DNA of 64,000 nt from Hyunsoonleella ulvae (GTDB lineage Bacteria > Bacteroidota > Bacteroidia > Flavobacteriales > Flavobacteriaceae): the NCBI RefSeq assembly GCF_016827605.1, contig NZ_JAEPJQ010000007.1:1-64000 (forward strand). Reading direction: 5' to 3'. This document shows, in pieces, positions 52,000 to 61,366 of this stretch. The position numbers and the translations under genes were made by a program. Under the pieces are notes generated by a model. The model had not been told where the DNA came from. It ran no database searches and worked only from the letters and a program-made list of their open reading frames with translations. Every line of letters starts with the position of its first letter. Positions within the stretch are counted from its first letter, which is position 1.

Positions 52000-52654
52000 A
52001 CCTGTTGTTATTTTCGATCTTGACGATACACTTTACTATGAAATTGATTATTTAAAGTCTGCATATAAAGAAATATCAAAACTTCTTGGCAAGGAGGTAT
52101 CTGTAGATTATTATGTTATTTATAAAGAAATGTTGGAATTTTATAATGAAGGATTGGATGTTTTCAAAAGTGTAATTAAAAAATACTGTTCCTCATTCAA
52201 AAAAGAAGATTTGTTAAATACATACAGGATTCATAAACCAAATTTAAAATTACCTCAAGATAGGATAGATGTGCTGAATAAGTTAAAAACTGAACATGTT
52301 AATGTAGGTTTGCTAACAGATGGTAGGGGGCATCAACAGAGAAATAAAATTCATGCTCTACAACTAAATAATTGGTTTTCAGAAATAATAATCTCTGAAG
52401 AGTTTGGTAGCGAAAAACCAAACGTAAAAAATTATAAATACTTTGAAGATGTTTTCGGAAAAGGACATTTTTTTTATGTTGGTGATAATCTTAACAAGGA
52501 TTTTGTAACACCAAATAGTATAGGTTGGACAACTATATGTATGAAGGATCGTGGAGTAAATATTCACCGGCAAAATAGAGAAAAAGTACCAAACTTAAAT
52601 TATCTGCCACACTATACTATTAATTATTTTAACAGTATTGTTGATTTGATCTAA
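51989..52654 (+). CDS. HAD-superfamily hydrolase paired with the ATP-grasp ligase
   Basis: The 221-residue phosphatase has motif I FDLDDTLYYE (nucleophile D and acid D), motif II LLTDGRG, and motif IV FFYVGDNLNKDF. It belongs to the HAD-IA group. Its start lies 11 bases inside the ATP-grasp gene, so the two are translationally coupled and probably act on the same intermediate. The substrate is unknown. Confidence 0.87.
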   Translation: MSNKPVVIFDLDDTLYYEIDYLKSAYKEISKLLGKEVSVDYYVIYKEMLEFYNEGLDVFKSVIKKYCSSFKKEDLLNTYRIHKPNLKLPQDRIDVLNKLKTEHVNVGLLTDGRGHQQRNKIHALQLNNWFSEIIISEEFGSEKPNVKNYKYFEDVFGKGHFFYVGDNLNKDFVTPNSIGWTTICMKDRGVNIHRQNREKVPNLNYLPHYTINYFNSIVDLI

Positions 52655-52664
52655 AAAGTAAAAA

Positions 52665-53016
52665 CTAAATGAAATTGGGCTGTGTTTTCAGTTGGTTAAG
52701 ACAAAATAGAAAGATATTAGCTTTGTTTTTGTTTGTAGATATTATTTTCATCTTATTTGTATAGTTTGTGATTTTTGCTTTAAATTTTCTAACAGTATAA
52801 ATGCCATAAACACCTGAGATTAAAAAAATGATGAATGTTAAAAGTTCTACAGGTGCATTTTCCTCCATGAGCCAAAACCAAATTTCTCATTAGTTGGAAA
52901 TATAAACAAACAAATTACTGCACAGGTTAATACTACAGGTAGAAAAAAAGTAACCTTGATTTTTGTGCGGAAACACCATAAGTAGAAGAAAGCAATACTG
53001 ACATAATTTTGACTGA
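52665..53016 (-). pseudogene. Frameshifted remnant of a membrane protein gene
   Basis: On the minus strand two hydrophobic segments lie in different frames. The first reads YVSIAFFYLWCFRTKIKV and TCAVICLFIFPTNEKF from about 53010 to 52895. The second, from about 52885, reads WFWLMEENAPVELLTFIIFL and continues to a stop at 52665. Joined, they look like a multi-helix membrane protein interrupted by one frameshift near 52887, and the first frame has no good start codon. A sequencing error or a chance arrangement cannot be excluded. The fragment lies between two glycosyltransferase genes of the opposite strand. Confidence 0.4.
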
Positions 53017-53097
53017 CTAATTAATTTTACTCAAACATAAGTTTTTTTTGGAATGTAAATACCATATTTCTTAGTTTTACTTTACAGAACTAATAGT

Positions 53098-54135
53098 ATG
53101 AAGTTAAGTATCATAGTACCATTTTACAATGCCGAAAACCACTTAGATAGATGTATAAAAAGTTTACTAAATCAAAATATAAATAGCGAAGATTACGAGA
53201 TAATACTTATCGATGATGGTTCAGTGGATGGCGGATCTAAAATTGCTGATTATTTTGCCCATGCTTACAAAAATATTTCTACCTATAGTCAGGAAAATAA
53301 AGGTTTAGGTGCTTCTAGAAATATAGGGATGCGATTGGCTAAAGGAAATTATGTTTATTTTATTGATTCTGATGACTACCTGGCTCACAATACAATAGGA
53401 AATATTTTGGGTTATGCCCAAAAGTTTGATTTGGACATAGTAGGTTTTAACACAATCCCAACTACTGAAACAGGTATGTATACAACCAAATCCAAACTTG
53501 AATTTAGAAAACCTAAAGTTTTAAAGGGGGAAGATTTTCTAGTAAAACATAAATACCATAGACTTGAAGCATGGTGGTATTTAATTAAGAGGGAATATTT
53601 GATGAAAAAGGGTTTTAAGTTTGAAGAGGGGAAGTTTATGGAAGACGCAGTATTTACATTCAACATTTTTTTAGAAGCAGATAAAACTATGTTTTTACCC
53701 GTAGATGCCCACAGGTATGTTAAGACTCATGATTCTATAATGAACAATAACGATAAGAACCATTTAGTAAAAGTAATTGATGATTATATTAGTTTGGTTA
53801 TGAGGTTTAATGATTTGTCAAATCAAGTTAAAGCTAAACAGTACTCAAATGCTAATGAAATTACAAAGAGTATTAAGTACAAAAGTGTGGTAAGTGTATA
53901 CTTCATGTTTTTTAAAATATTAAAGTCTAGATTGTCTGTATTTAGAATTCATAAGATGCTTTCAGAATTAAAAAAAATAGGAGTTTATCCTTTGAAGGGT
54001 TTTATTGGAGAGCAATACAACCATAAAAAATTTAAATTAACCGCATTTGTTTTTAACCACAAATATTTGTTTTACTTATCATTATACCCCATTAGAGTAC
54101 TTTATCGTTTAAAATTGATAAATTTAGATTTATAG
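53098..54135 (+). CDS. Family 2 glycosyltransferase (second paralog)
   Basis: The 345-residue protein has the same layout as its two neighbours: KLSIIVPFYNAENHLDRC at the start, LIDDGSVDGGSK, then YFIDSDDYLAHN with the DxD-like metal motif. The WWYLIKREYL and FMEDAVFTFNIF blocks and a basic hydrophobic C-terminus follow. It should transfer a sugar in surface polysaccharide or glycolipid assembly. Only 7 bases separate it from the third paralog. It is preceded by 440 bases holding a decayed membrane gene, so it probably has its own promoter. Confidence 0.88.
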   Translation: MKLSIIVPFYNAENHLDRCIKSLLNQNINSEDYEIILIDDGSVDGGSKIADYFAHAYKNISTYSQENKGLGASRNIGMRLAKGNYVYFIDSDDYLAHNTIGNILGYAQKFDLDIVGFNTIPTTETGMYTTKSKLEFRKPKVLKGEDFLVKHKYHRLEAWWYLIKREYLMKKGFKFEEGKFMEDAVFTFNIFLEADKTMFLPVDAHRYVKTHDSIMNNNDKNHLVKVIDDYISLVMRFNDLSNQVKAKQYSNANEITKSIKYKSVVSVYFMFFKILKSRLSVFRIHKMLSELKKIGVYPLKGFIGEQYNHKKFKLTAFVFNHKYLFYLSLYPIRVLYRLKLINLDL

Positions 54136-54142
54136 ATATTAT

Positions 54143-55165
54143 ATGAGACTAAGTATTTTGATTCCCATGTACAATGCCCAATCTTACATTGAGAGATGTT
54201 TAAAATCGGTATTGGAACAAGATATCCCCAAAAGTGACTATGAGATAATAGTTTATGATGATGGTTCAACAGATGGGAGTAAAGATATTGTTACAGGTCT
54301 CACAGAAACTTTTAACAATATTCGTTTATATTCAAATAAAAATGAAGGTGTAGTAAAGGTTAGAAACAAACTTTTAAGTTTAGCAAAAGGTTCCTATGTT
54401 TATTTTATAGATGCAGATGATTATATCGCCCATAACATGCTAGGCAAAATAATTGAGTTTTCATTAAACAATAATATAGATGTCTTCGGTTTTCATACTC
54501 GAGTTACTAATGATGAAAACTTATTTAGTGAAGATAAGTCTTTTGTTGATTATGAATTGCCTAAAATTATATCAGGGTCGCAGTATCTTAAAGAAAATAA
54601 AGATCTTAGGCTAGAAATTTGGTGGTATATTGCCAGAAGAGACTATTTAGTTGAAAAAAAACATTGTTTTGATGAAAAAGTTACTGGTTATGATGGTGAC
54701 GTAGTATTTACATATCGCTTATTTATTTTTGCTTCAAGAGTGGCTTATTCTCCAGTTTCTGTATATAGATACTTCCAAAGTCCGGAATCTACAATGCGAA
54801 CAAAAACTCAAAGTTTTAAAAAAAGAATTGCAGAATATTTCCTGGCTTTAATTTTTGATTTAGAGAATTTTATAACTAGTCTCGAACATTTATCAATAGC
54901 TCACAAGGATATTATCATAGAGCATATTAAGTCAAGACGCGATTCATTTGTCTTTTTTACTATAATAAAAATGATTAGGGCTAGGTTTGGCATTAATACA
55001 TTTAAAAAAAATATTTCCGCATTAACAAATATTGGGGTTTATCCAATACAATATTTTATGTGTAATAAGTATAATACGTTCAAATATAGGATGTTAAATT
55101 ATATTTTAAATAATAGATTTTTGCTTTTTACTATGGTAAGAATTCATCATATGGTTACTAAATAG
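54143..55165 (+). CDS. Family 2 glycosyltransferase (third paralog)
   Basis: The 340-residue protein starts RLSILIPMYNAQSYIERC. It carries VYDDGSTDGSKD and YFIDADDYIAHN, with WWYIARRDYL in the middle, matching the first two paralogs. The MEDAxFT block of the other two is altered here to YDGDVVFTYRLF, so its acceptor may differ. It starts 7 bases after the second paralog and ends 23 bases before the broken GT14-like gene, implying a single operon. Confidence 0.87.
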   Translation: MRLSILIPMYNAQSYIERCLKSVLEQDIPKSDYEIIVYDDGSTDGSKDIVTGLTETFNNIRLYSNKNEGVVKVRNKLLSLAKGSYVYFIDADDYIAHNMLGKIIEFSLNNNIDVFGFHTRVTNDENLFSEDKSFVDYELPKIISGSQYLKENKDLRLEIWWYIARRDYLVEKKHCFDEKVTGYDGDVVFTYRLFIFASRVAYSPVSVYRYFQSPESTMRTKTQSFKKRIAEYFLALIFDLENFITSLEHLSIAHKDIIIEHIKSRRDSFVFFTIIKMIRARFGINTFKKNISALTNIGVYPIQYFMCNKYNTFKYRMLNYILNNRFLLFTMVRIHHMVTK

Positions 55166-55188
55166 AAGCAATTGTACAAACAATAAAA

Positions 55189-56075
55189 ATGAAGCAGGCT
55201 ATTTTAATAACCGCATATAAAGATTTTGATAATTTAGTTGATATAATTTGTTTTTTTGATAACAGCTTCAATTTTTATATCCACATAGATAAAAAAAGTA
55301 AACTCTCCAGAGAACAGTTAAGTAAAATAAAAACAATCAATAATGTAAAGATTCTATCTAGTAAATATAAAGTAAACTGGGGAGGGTTAAATCACTTAAA
55401 AGCTATATTGTTTTTAGCTAATAAGGCTTTAAAAGAACATGAAAATCATTTTTTTCACTTAATAAGCGGTCAGGATTTTCCAATCCAAAAACTAGAAGTA
55501 TTTAAGTCTATAGGCTTAAGTATTTTGCCAAAAGATTATCTAGAATATTTTATATTCCCATTGAAATCGTGGGATAATAAAAATGGTGGTTTCGATAGAA
55601 TTGAGTATTATCATTTATACGACATAATTAATGCCAAAAGGTACATTAAATTGTTATGGCGAATTGTGAGAATTCAAAAAAAAATAAGATATAAGAGAGC
55701 TTTAGCTCTAAATTACCTAATTTTTATGGAGGTTCTACATGGTGGAGCCTTTCTAGGGAAACATTAAATTATGTTGTGTCTTACACTAAAAACACTCCTG
55801 TTTTAATAAAAAGATTAACTTGTACCTTTTGTCCAGAAGAATATTATTTCCAAACTGTTATAATGAATTCCAAGTTTAAAGATGGAGTGGTAAATAATAA
55901 TTTAAGGTATATAGATTGGGAATCAACTAGAGTTGGAAAATATAGTCAGTTACCAGCTATTCTTACGGAGAGACATTTACAAGAAATAGAGAAATCTGAT
56001 TGCCTATTTGCAAGAAAGTTTGAGACACTACAATCAAATCAATTAAAGGAAGTATTAATAAAAAATAGAGGCTAA
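55189..56075 (+). pseudogene. Frameshifted GT14-like (core-2/I-branching type) glycosyltransferase
   Basis: The first part (55189-55767, 192 codons) carries ILITAYKDFDNLV, FYIHIDKKSK and HFFHLISGQDFPIQ, all hallmarks of the branching-enzyme family. It then runs off into EVLHGGAFLGKH and a stop. From about 55725 another frame reads YGGSTWWSLSRETLNYV and continues through CPEEYYFQT, NNNLRYIDW and ILTERHLQEIEKSDCLFARK to 56075. These are the family's C-terminal motifs. One base appears lost around CTAATTTTTATGG (about 55718-55727). The gene is therefore broken, shifted by slippage, or misread. A terminator hairpin spans its stop codon. Confidence 0.8.
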
Positions 56076-56095
56076 GAAATTTTTCTTAGCCTCTA
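56066..56095. terminator. Terminator overlapping the stop of the GT14-like gene
   Basis: TAGAGGCTAAGAAA (56066-56079) and TTTCTTAGCCTCTA (56082-56095) are perfect 14-base arms with a 2-base gap. The TAA stop codon of the upstream gene is inside the left arm. The hairpin lies between convergent genes and could serve both. Confidence 0.65.
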
Positions 56096-56127
56096 CTAGA
56101 ATAAATAATTTATTCTTATCTCATCTG

Positions 56128-57258
56128 TTATTTTTTACACACTTCTGCATGAGCAATGATATAAATTTCTCCAGATAAGTTAGGAGTTATCGTGTATTGT
56201 CCCGGAGCTACAGTATTCTCTCCATTTTTTGTTGGATAAGCGTATTTACCGGCATAGGTATGTGTTTCATTTTCATAATAGTCTTCGTCTATATTATAAG
56301 TAACACTAACGTTACCTGCACTATAATTCACGGTAACAGTACCTACCAATTCGCCTTTTCCAGTATCACAATGCGCAGCACCTGCGTAGAAATCATAAGT
56401 GTATTCGCCTTCTGAAAGTGGCCCTATTGTCCATCCCCATCTACTAAATCCATCTTCTATAAAGCAAGTAGAATCGTCTCCCTCACCAGAAAGTGTATTT
56501 CCTATAGCATAAGCTGTGTCACAGTCCTCTTCGCATTCTAAATTAAAATTAAAGTCAATAATATAAAGGCGCTCACCTGTGGCTAGGTCAGTAAGCCATC
56601 CCCATGTACTTAAACCATAAGCGTTTATATCAGAATCATCAAATAAACCAGCACCAGGTCCTACAATTACTCCAAAATGAGGAGTGGAATCATCATTAGG
56701 ATCAGGTCTTTGTTCTACGCCAAAAGTTCCCTCTTGATAACAATCACCACCAGTTGCTGTAATTGTACTTCTACTAGAATCTATTACATAATAATGTAAT
56801 GAAGTTGGATCAACGTCAGTACAATCGTTTTCTTCATCCTTGAACGAACCGCCATTTTCTACACTGCTAAATGCTTCCCAATCTAGCCTATTGTTTAGCC
56901 ATACATCAACACTAACAATACAATCTCCTAGGATGGTAGATCCTGAAATATGAGCAGTTCCATTATCGTATTCCTTAAAGTAAAGATTGTTATTTTCGTC
57001 TGAATGAAAAAGTCCTTGGGTCCAATTACCATTTTGTTCTGGCCACCAAAAGTTAGCAGTGTAACCCGTTAAATCACATCTGTCCAAGTCTACAACCTTG
57101 CATTCTTTTATTACTTTAGGTTCTTTAATACGCTTATTTTTATCTGTAAGCTCATTTTCTGTAGTGGTAAGAGTTTCTTCTTCAGAAGAAAGTTTCTCGA
57201 TCTGGCATGAAAAGAATATGAAACATATTCCTGTTAAAATTAAAATAGTTTTTTTCAT
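56128..57258 (-). CDS. Cys-rich surface lipoprotein with WGWT-type repeat module
   Basis: The 376-residue protein (ATG 57258; an earlier ATG at 57285 is less likely) has the lipobox FFSC, Cys at residue 18. It carries many Cys and acidic residues. Two related blocks begin AYGLSTWGWLTDL (about 205) and GFSRWGWTIGPLSEGEYTYD (about 270). The second continues YAGAAHCDTGKGELVGTVTV and VTYNIDEDYYENETHTYAG, a module seen in secreted Bacteroidota proteins and adhesins. It is probably exposed on the cell surface and its ligand is unknown. It is a single gene with its own terminator. Confidence 0.7.
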   Translation of the reverse strand: MKKTILILTGICFIFFSCQIEKLSSEEETLTTTENELTDKNKRIKEPKVIKECKVVDLDRCDLTGYTANFWWPEQNGNWTQGLFHSDENNNLYFKEYDNGTAHISGSTILGDCIVSVDVWLNNRLDWEAFSSVENGGSFKDEENDCTDVDPTSLHYYVIDSSRSTITATGGDCYQEGTFGVEQRPDPNDDSTPHFGVIVGPGAGLFDDSDINAYGLSTWGWLTDLATGERLYIIDFNFNLECEEDCDTAYAIGNTLSGEGDDSTCFIEDGFSRWGWTIGPLSEGEYTYDFYAGAAHCDTGKGELVGTVTVNYSAGNVSVTYNIDEDYYENETHTYAGKYAYPTKNGENTVAPGQYTITPNLSGEIYIIAHAEVCKK

Positions 57259-57440
57259 AAGTTTATGATTTTTGGATAATAGCATTAATTAAAACTACTG
57301 CAAATAAACTTAGAGCTCGTGTAAATTTAAAATTTAATGGATAAATCATTCTTTTATTCGCTGAATAGTTGAAATTCAAAAAATTACGGTTAAAAAGTAA
57401 GATGTCTTTATTGAAAAAGCGGAGGTATCATGTGTTGAAG

Positions 57441-57471
57441 TATTGTTCTAATCACTTATGTGAGAACAATA
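57441..57471. promoter_or_regulatory. Inverted repeat between the lipoprotein and threonine aldolase genes
   Basis: TATTGTTCT (57441-57449) and AGAACAATA (57463-57471) are exact complements, with an inner CAC/GTG pair. The repeat lies 85 bases before the aldolase start and could bind a regulator or fold as RNA. The rest of the 297-base spacer shows nothing clear. Confidence 0.35.
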
Positions 57472-57555
57472 TTTACTACCTACAAACAAGTTCACATTTC
57501 AATATGAATTAATGTTGGAAACGTCTGGTATTGATTTTTTAACGATTTTTGTTTT

Positions 57556-58572
57556 ATGACAATAGATTTAAGAAGTGATACCGTTACAAAACCTTCTAAA
57601 GAAATGTTAGGTGCTATGATGAGAGCTGAAGTAGGTGATGATGTTTTTAGAGAAGATGCTACGGTAAACAAATTAGAAAAGATGGTTGCGGAAATGTTTG
57701 GGAAAGAAACGGCCTTGTTTTTTCCTAGTGGTACAATGGCTAACCAAACTGCGATAAAGTTACAAACACAACCTGGAGATCAAATAATTTGTGATAAGTA
57801 TGCACATATCTATAATTATGAATCTGGAGGTGTTGCATTTAATAGTGGGGTGTCTTGTAATTTAATTGATGGGCAACGCGGTATGTTTACAGCAAATCAG
57901 GTTGAAAAAGCAATAAATCCAGATGCGTACTATTACAGTAAAACAAGTTTAGTTGAAGTTGAAAATACAACAAATAAAGGAGGTGGAGCTTGTTGGGATT
58001 TCAATGAAATCTTAAAACTTAGAAGAGTTTGTGATAAAAATAATTTAAGTTTTCATTTAGATGGTGCTAGATTATGGAATGCTCTAGTGGCTAAAAATGA
58101 AACTACTGAGCAGTATGGGAAAGTATTTGATACTATTTCTGTTTGTTTTAGTAAAGGACTAGGTTGTCCTGTAGGCTCTGTTTTAGTTGGGGATAATACA
58201 ATTATGCAAGAGGCAATTAGGATACGAAAGATATTTGGAGGCAATATGAGGCAAGTAGGTTATTTGGCAGCAGCAGCACTATATGCTCTAGACCATAACA
58301 TTGAAAGGTTATCCGAAGACCATAGAAAAGCAAAAGAGATAGAAAGCGTATTAAATAAACTTTCGGTAGTAAAACAAGTACAACCTGTAGATACTAACAT
58401 TGTTGTTTTTGAATTAAATCCAGATGTTAATGAGCAACAATTTACAGAGAAGTTAAGAGCAAATAATATTTTAATTATAGGAATGGGAGGAGGTAAATTG
58501 CGTATGGTAACACATTTAGACTATACCGATGCTATGCACGAAAAGCTTATACGTTTTATGAAAACGTTTTAA
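57556..58572 (+). CDS. ltaE: Low-specificity L-threonine aldolase
   Basis: The 338-residue PLP enzyme cleaves L-threonine and allo-threonine to glycine and acetaldehyde. It has the characteristic start TIDLRSDTVTKPSKEM, the HLDGARLWNA segment (about residue 168) and the PLP-lysine context SVCFSKGLGCPVGS (about 198). The C-terminal HLDYTDAM is also typical. The length matches LtaE. It has no obvious operon partner. The spacer upstream holds an inverted repeat. Confidence 0.92.
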   Translation: MTIDLRSDTVTKPSKEMLGAMMRAEVGDDVFREDATVNKLEKMVAEMFGKETALFFPSGTMANQTAIKLQTQPGDQIICDKYAHIYNYESGGVAFNSGVSCNLIDGQRGMFTANQVEKAINPDAYYYSKTSLVEVENTTNKGGGACWDFNEILKLRRVCDKNNLSFHLDGARLWNALVAKNETTEQYGKVFDTISVCFSKGLGCPVGSVLVGDNTIMQEAIRIRKIFGGNMRQVGYLAAAALYALDHNIERLSEDHRKAKEIESVLNKLSVVKQVQPVDTNIVVFELNPDVNEQQFTEKLRANNILIIGMGGGKLRMVTHLDYTDAMHEKLIRFMKTF

Positions 58573-58761
58573 TCGAAAAGAATTCCCCGTATGCTTGCAT
58601 TGGGGTATCTGTTGGAATTGTCATTCTTGTGAAATCGAAGATTCATGAATACGAGAATCTAAAATACAGAATTTCGATTTTTGGCTTAAAGCTAAAATGA
58701 AACCAGTGAAATCCCCCTGTGACTTGTCCTGTGGATGGTGGGTTTCAAGAAATGCTTTATT
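58573..58761. repeat. Intergenic repeat between convergent genes
   Basis: The spacer contains TTGTCATTCTTGTGAAATCG, a diverged member of the family at 36941-37021. It also contains GAAACCAGTG facing GGTGGGTTTC, which can pair. No gene is supported here. Confidence 0.45.
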
Positions 58762-59079
58762 TTAAAAATCCATTCCAGGAATATTCGGCATACCTTCTTT
58801 AGCAACAGCAGCTAGTTCAGCTTCGTTTACATCAGTTGCCTTTTTTATGGCTTTATTTAGGGTGACAACTAAATAATCTTGAAGTTGCTCTTTATCCTCT
58901 AATAAGGAATCGTCAATTTCTATAGACTTTATAGTTCTGTTAGCAGTTAGAGTAATCTTTAACAAGCCATCATTACTTTGTTCATCCACTAAAACTGTAT
59001 CTAAACGCTTTTTTGTTTCTTCAACTTTTTTCTGGGTTTCTTTAAGTTTTCCCATCATATTCATCATATCTCCAAACAT
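58762..59079 (-). CDS. YbaB/EbfC nucleoid-associated protein
   Basis: The 105-residue protein starts [26 protein letters not shown]. It has the middle pattern [22 protein letters not shown] and the end [10 protein letters not shown], matching the YbaB/EbfC family of small dimeric DNA-binding proteins. In other bacteria the gene follows dnaX and recR, but here it stands alone. The start is separated by only 75 bases from the divergent peptidase start, so their promoters overlap. Confidence 0.9.
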   Translation of the reverse strand: MFGDMMNMMGKLKETQKKVEETKKRLDTVLVDEQSNDGLLKITLTANRTIKSIEIDDSLLEDKEQLQDYLVVTLNKAIKKATDVNEAELAAVAKEGMPNIPGMDF

Positions 59080-59154
59080 AATCTTGTGTTAAATAAATTT
59101 GTAGAGCACAAAACTATTAAAATACAGGGTATTTTTGATTTAAAAATTGTTAAA

Positions 59155-61293
59155 GTGGAAAAACATCTTAAGATTATTATACTATGCCTTATTTTTGCGT
59201 CCTCTTGTAAAGATGATAGACAGATGAAAAACACATTAGAAAGCATAGCTCCTCCAGTTGCAGACAAAAAACCGCATAAACTCACTATACATAACGATAC
59301 CAGAATAGATAATTATTATTGGTTGAATGAAAGGGAAAATAAAGAAGTGTTGGATTATCTAAATGCCGAAAACGCTTACACAAAGACAATGATGAAGCAC
59401 ACAGAAGGTTTTCAGGGGGCTTTGTTTGAGGAAATGAAAGGCAGAATTAAAGAGAATGATACATCTGTACCCTATAAACTAAATGGTTATTGGTATATAA
59501 CTAGGTTTGAAATAGGAAAAGATTACCCTATTTATGCCCGAAAAAAAGAAAGCTTGGAGGCTGAAGAGGAAATAATGTTTGATTGTAATAAAATGGCAAA
59601 AAATCATGCTTATTTTAAGTTGGGAGGGATTTCAATTAGTCCAGACAATACCATGGCAGCTTTTTCAACAGACATTATTAGTAGAAGACAATATACTATC
59701 AAAATAAAGAACCTAAAAACAGGAGAAATATACCAAGATGAAATAAAGAATACTACGGGTAGCATTACTTGGGCAAACGATAATAAAACCTTGTTTTACA
59801 CCAAAAAGGACGAGGAAACATTACGGTCTTACAAAATACTAAAGCATGTTTTAGGGACAGAAACTACCAAGGATGTTGAGGTTTATCATGAAACAGATGA
59901 TACCTTTAACACCTTTGTGTACAAAACAAAGTCAAAAAAATATTTGGTAATAGGTTCGTCTAGTACCTTATCAACAGAGTATCGTATTCTTAATGCAGAT
60001 AAGCCTCATGGAGATTTTAAAATATTTCAAAAACGAACAAAAGATTTAGAATATTCCATAGCGCATTTTAAAGACCATTTCTATATCATTACCAATGCAA
60101 ATAAGTCTACAAACTTTAAAGTGTGTAAAACCCCTGAATTTAATACTACCAAAGAAAACTGGAAAGACATCCTGCCGCATAGAGAAGATGTGTTAGTAGA
60201 GGATATTGAAATTTTTAAAGACTATTTGGTAGTTAATGAACGAGAGAACGGATTAAATCGTATTAGAATTATGCATTGGGCAGGTACAGAGGATTACTAT
60301 TTGCCCTTTGATAATGAAACCTATAACGCTTACATTGGTAACAATCCAGATTTTGAAAGTGATACTTTGCGCTATGGTTATAACTCCTTAACAACCCCCA
60401 GTTCAGTCATTGATTATAATTTTAAAACGAAATTAAAAGACATAAAGAAAGAGCAAGAGGTTCTTGGAGGGGCGTTTAATAAAGCCAATTATGAGTCCAA
60501 AAGAATATGGGCTACAGCAAGAGATGGTGTAAAAATCCCCATATCTATTGTTTACAGAAAAGGAATTAAACTAGATGGCACTAACCCATTGTTACAATAT
60601 GCATATGGTTCTTATGGTTCAACTATAGATCCCTCGTTTTCCAGTATAAGGCTAAGTTTGTTAGACCGTGGTTTTATTTATGCCATAAGTCACATTCGAG
60701 GAGGGGAGTACCTAGGAAGACACTGGTACGAAAACGGTAAATTACTCACTAAAAAAAATACATTTACTGATTTTGTTGATTGTTCAAAACATTTAATTTC
60801 AGAAGGATACACATCAAAAAAACATTTATATGCCTATGGAGGTTCAGCAGGAGGTTTGTTAATGGGGGTTATAATTAATACCAACCCAGAGCTATACAAC
60901 GGCGTTTTGGCAGCAGTGCCATTTGTAGATGTTGTAACTACAATGCTTGATGATAGTATACCACTAACAACTGGAGAGTATGATGAATGGGGTAATCCCA
61001 ATCAGTTAGAGTTTTATAATTATATGAAATCTTACTCGCCATATGATAACGTGGTAGAGCAAAACTATCCAAATTTGTTGGTAACAACAGGGCTGCTTGA
61101 TTCCCAAGTGCAATACTGGGAGCCCGCAAAATGGGTAGCAAAGTTAAGAGACTTAAAAACCGATGGCAATACGCTTCTGCTGCATACAGATATGGATTCA
61201 GGTCATGGTGGTGCTTCGGGAAGGTTTGAGAGTTTAAAGGAAGTAGCCTTAGAATATGCTTTTTTGTTAGATTTAGAGGGGATTAGGCACTAA
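59155..61293 (+). CDS. Prolyl-oligopeptidase-family (S9A, oligopeptidase B-like) lipoprotein
   Basis: The protein (712 residues from GTG 59155) has a beta-propeller N-terminal part, then an alpha/beta-hydrolase domain. The nucleophile Ser is in GGSAGGLLMG, the acid Asp in TTGLLDSQVQYWEPAKW, and the His in DSGHGGASGR, the S9A triad order. It cleaves peptides after basic residues or proline. The start is uncertain. GTG 59155 gives a lipoprotein signal with lipobox ASSC. ATG 59224 would give a cytosolic enzyme starting MKNTLESIAPP. I prefer the first because a hydrophobic stretch plus lipobox would hardly arise by chance. Confidence 0.88.
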   Translation: MEKHLKIIILCLIFASSCKDDRQMKNTLESIAPPVADKKPHKLTIHNDTRIDNYYWLNERENKEVLDYLNAENAYTKTMMKHTEGFQGALFEEMKGRIKENDTSVPYKLNGYWYITRFEIGKDYPIYARKKESLEAEEEIMFDCNKMAKNHAYFKLGGISISPDNTMAAFSTDIISRRQYTIKIKNLKTGEIYQDEIKNTTGSITWANDNKTLFYTKKDEETLRSYKILKHVLGTETTKDVEVYHETDDTFNTFVYKTKSKKYLVIGSSSTLSTEYRILNADKPHGDFKIFQKRTKDLEYSIAHFKDHFYIITNANKSTNFKVCKTPEFNTTKENWKDILPHREDVLVEDIEIFKDYLVVNERENGLNRIRIMHWAGTEDYYLPFDNETYNAYIGNNPDFESDTLRYGYNSLTTPSSVIDYNFKTKLKDIKKEQEVLGGAFNKANYESKRIWATARDGVKIPISIVYRKGIKLDGTNPLLQYAYGSYGSTIDPSFSSIRLSLLDRGFIYAISHIRGGEYLGRHWYENGKLLTKKNTFTDFVDCSKHLISEGYTSKKHLYAYGGSAGGLLMGVIINTNPELYNGVLAAVPFVDVVTTMLDDSIPLTTGEYDEWGNPNQLEFYNYMKSYSPYDNVVEQNYPNLLVTTGLLDSQVQYWEPAKWVAKLRDLKTDGNTLLLHTDMDSGHGGASGRFESLKEVALEYAFLLDLEGIRH

Positions 61294-61366
61294 CAAAAAA
61301 AATGCTTATTTTTGGCGAGTTAAAATCATCATTTTGAATTACTTCAATTGTTGATAAATTACATTT

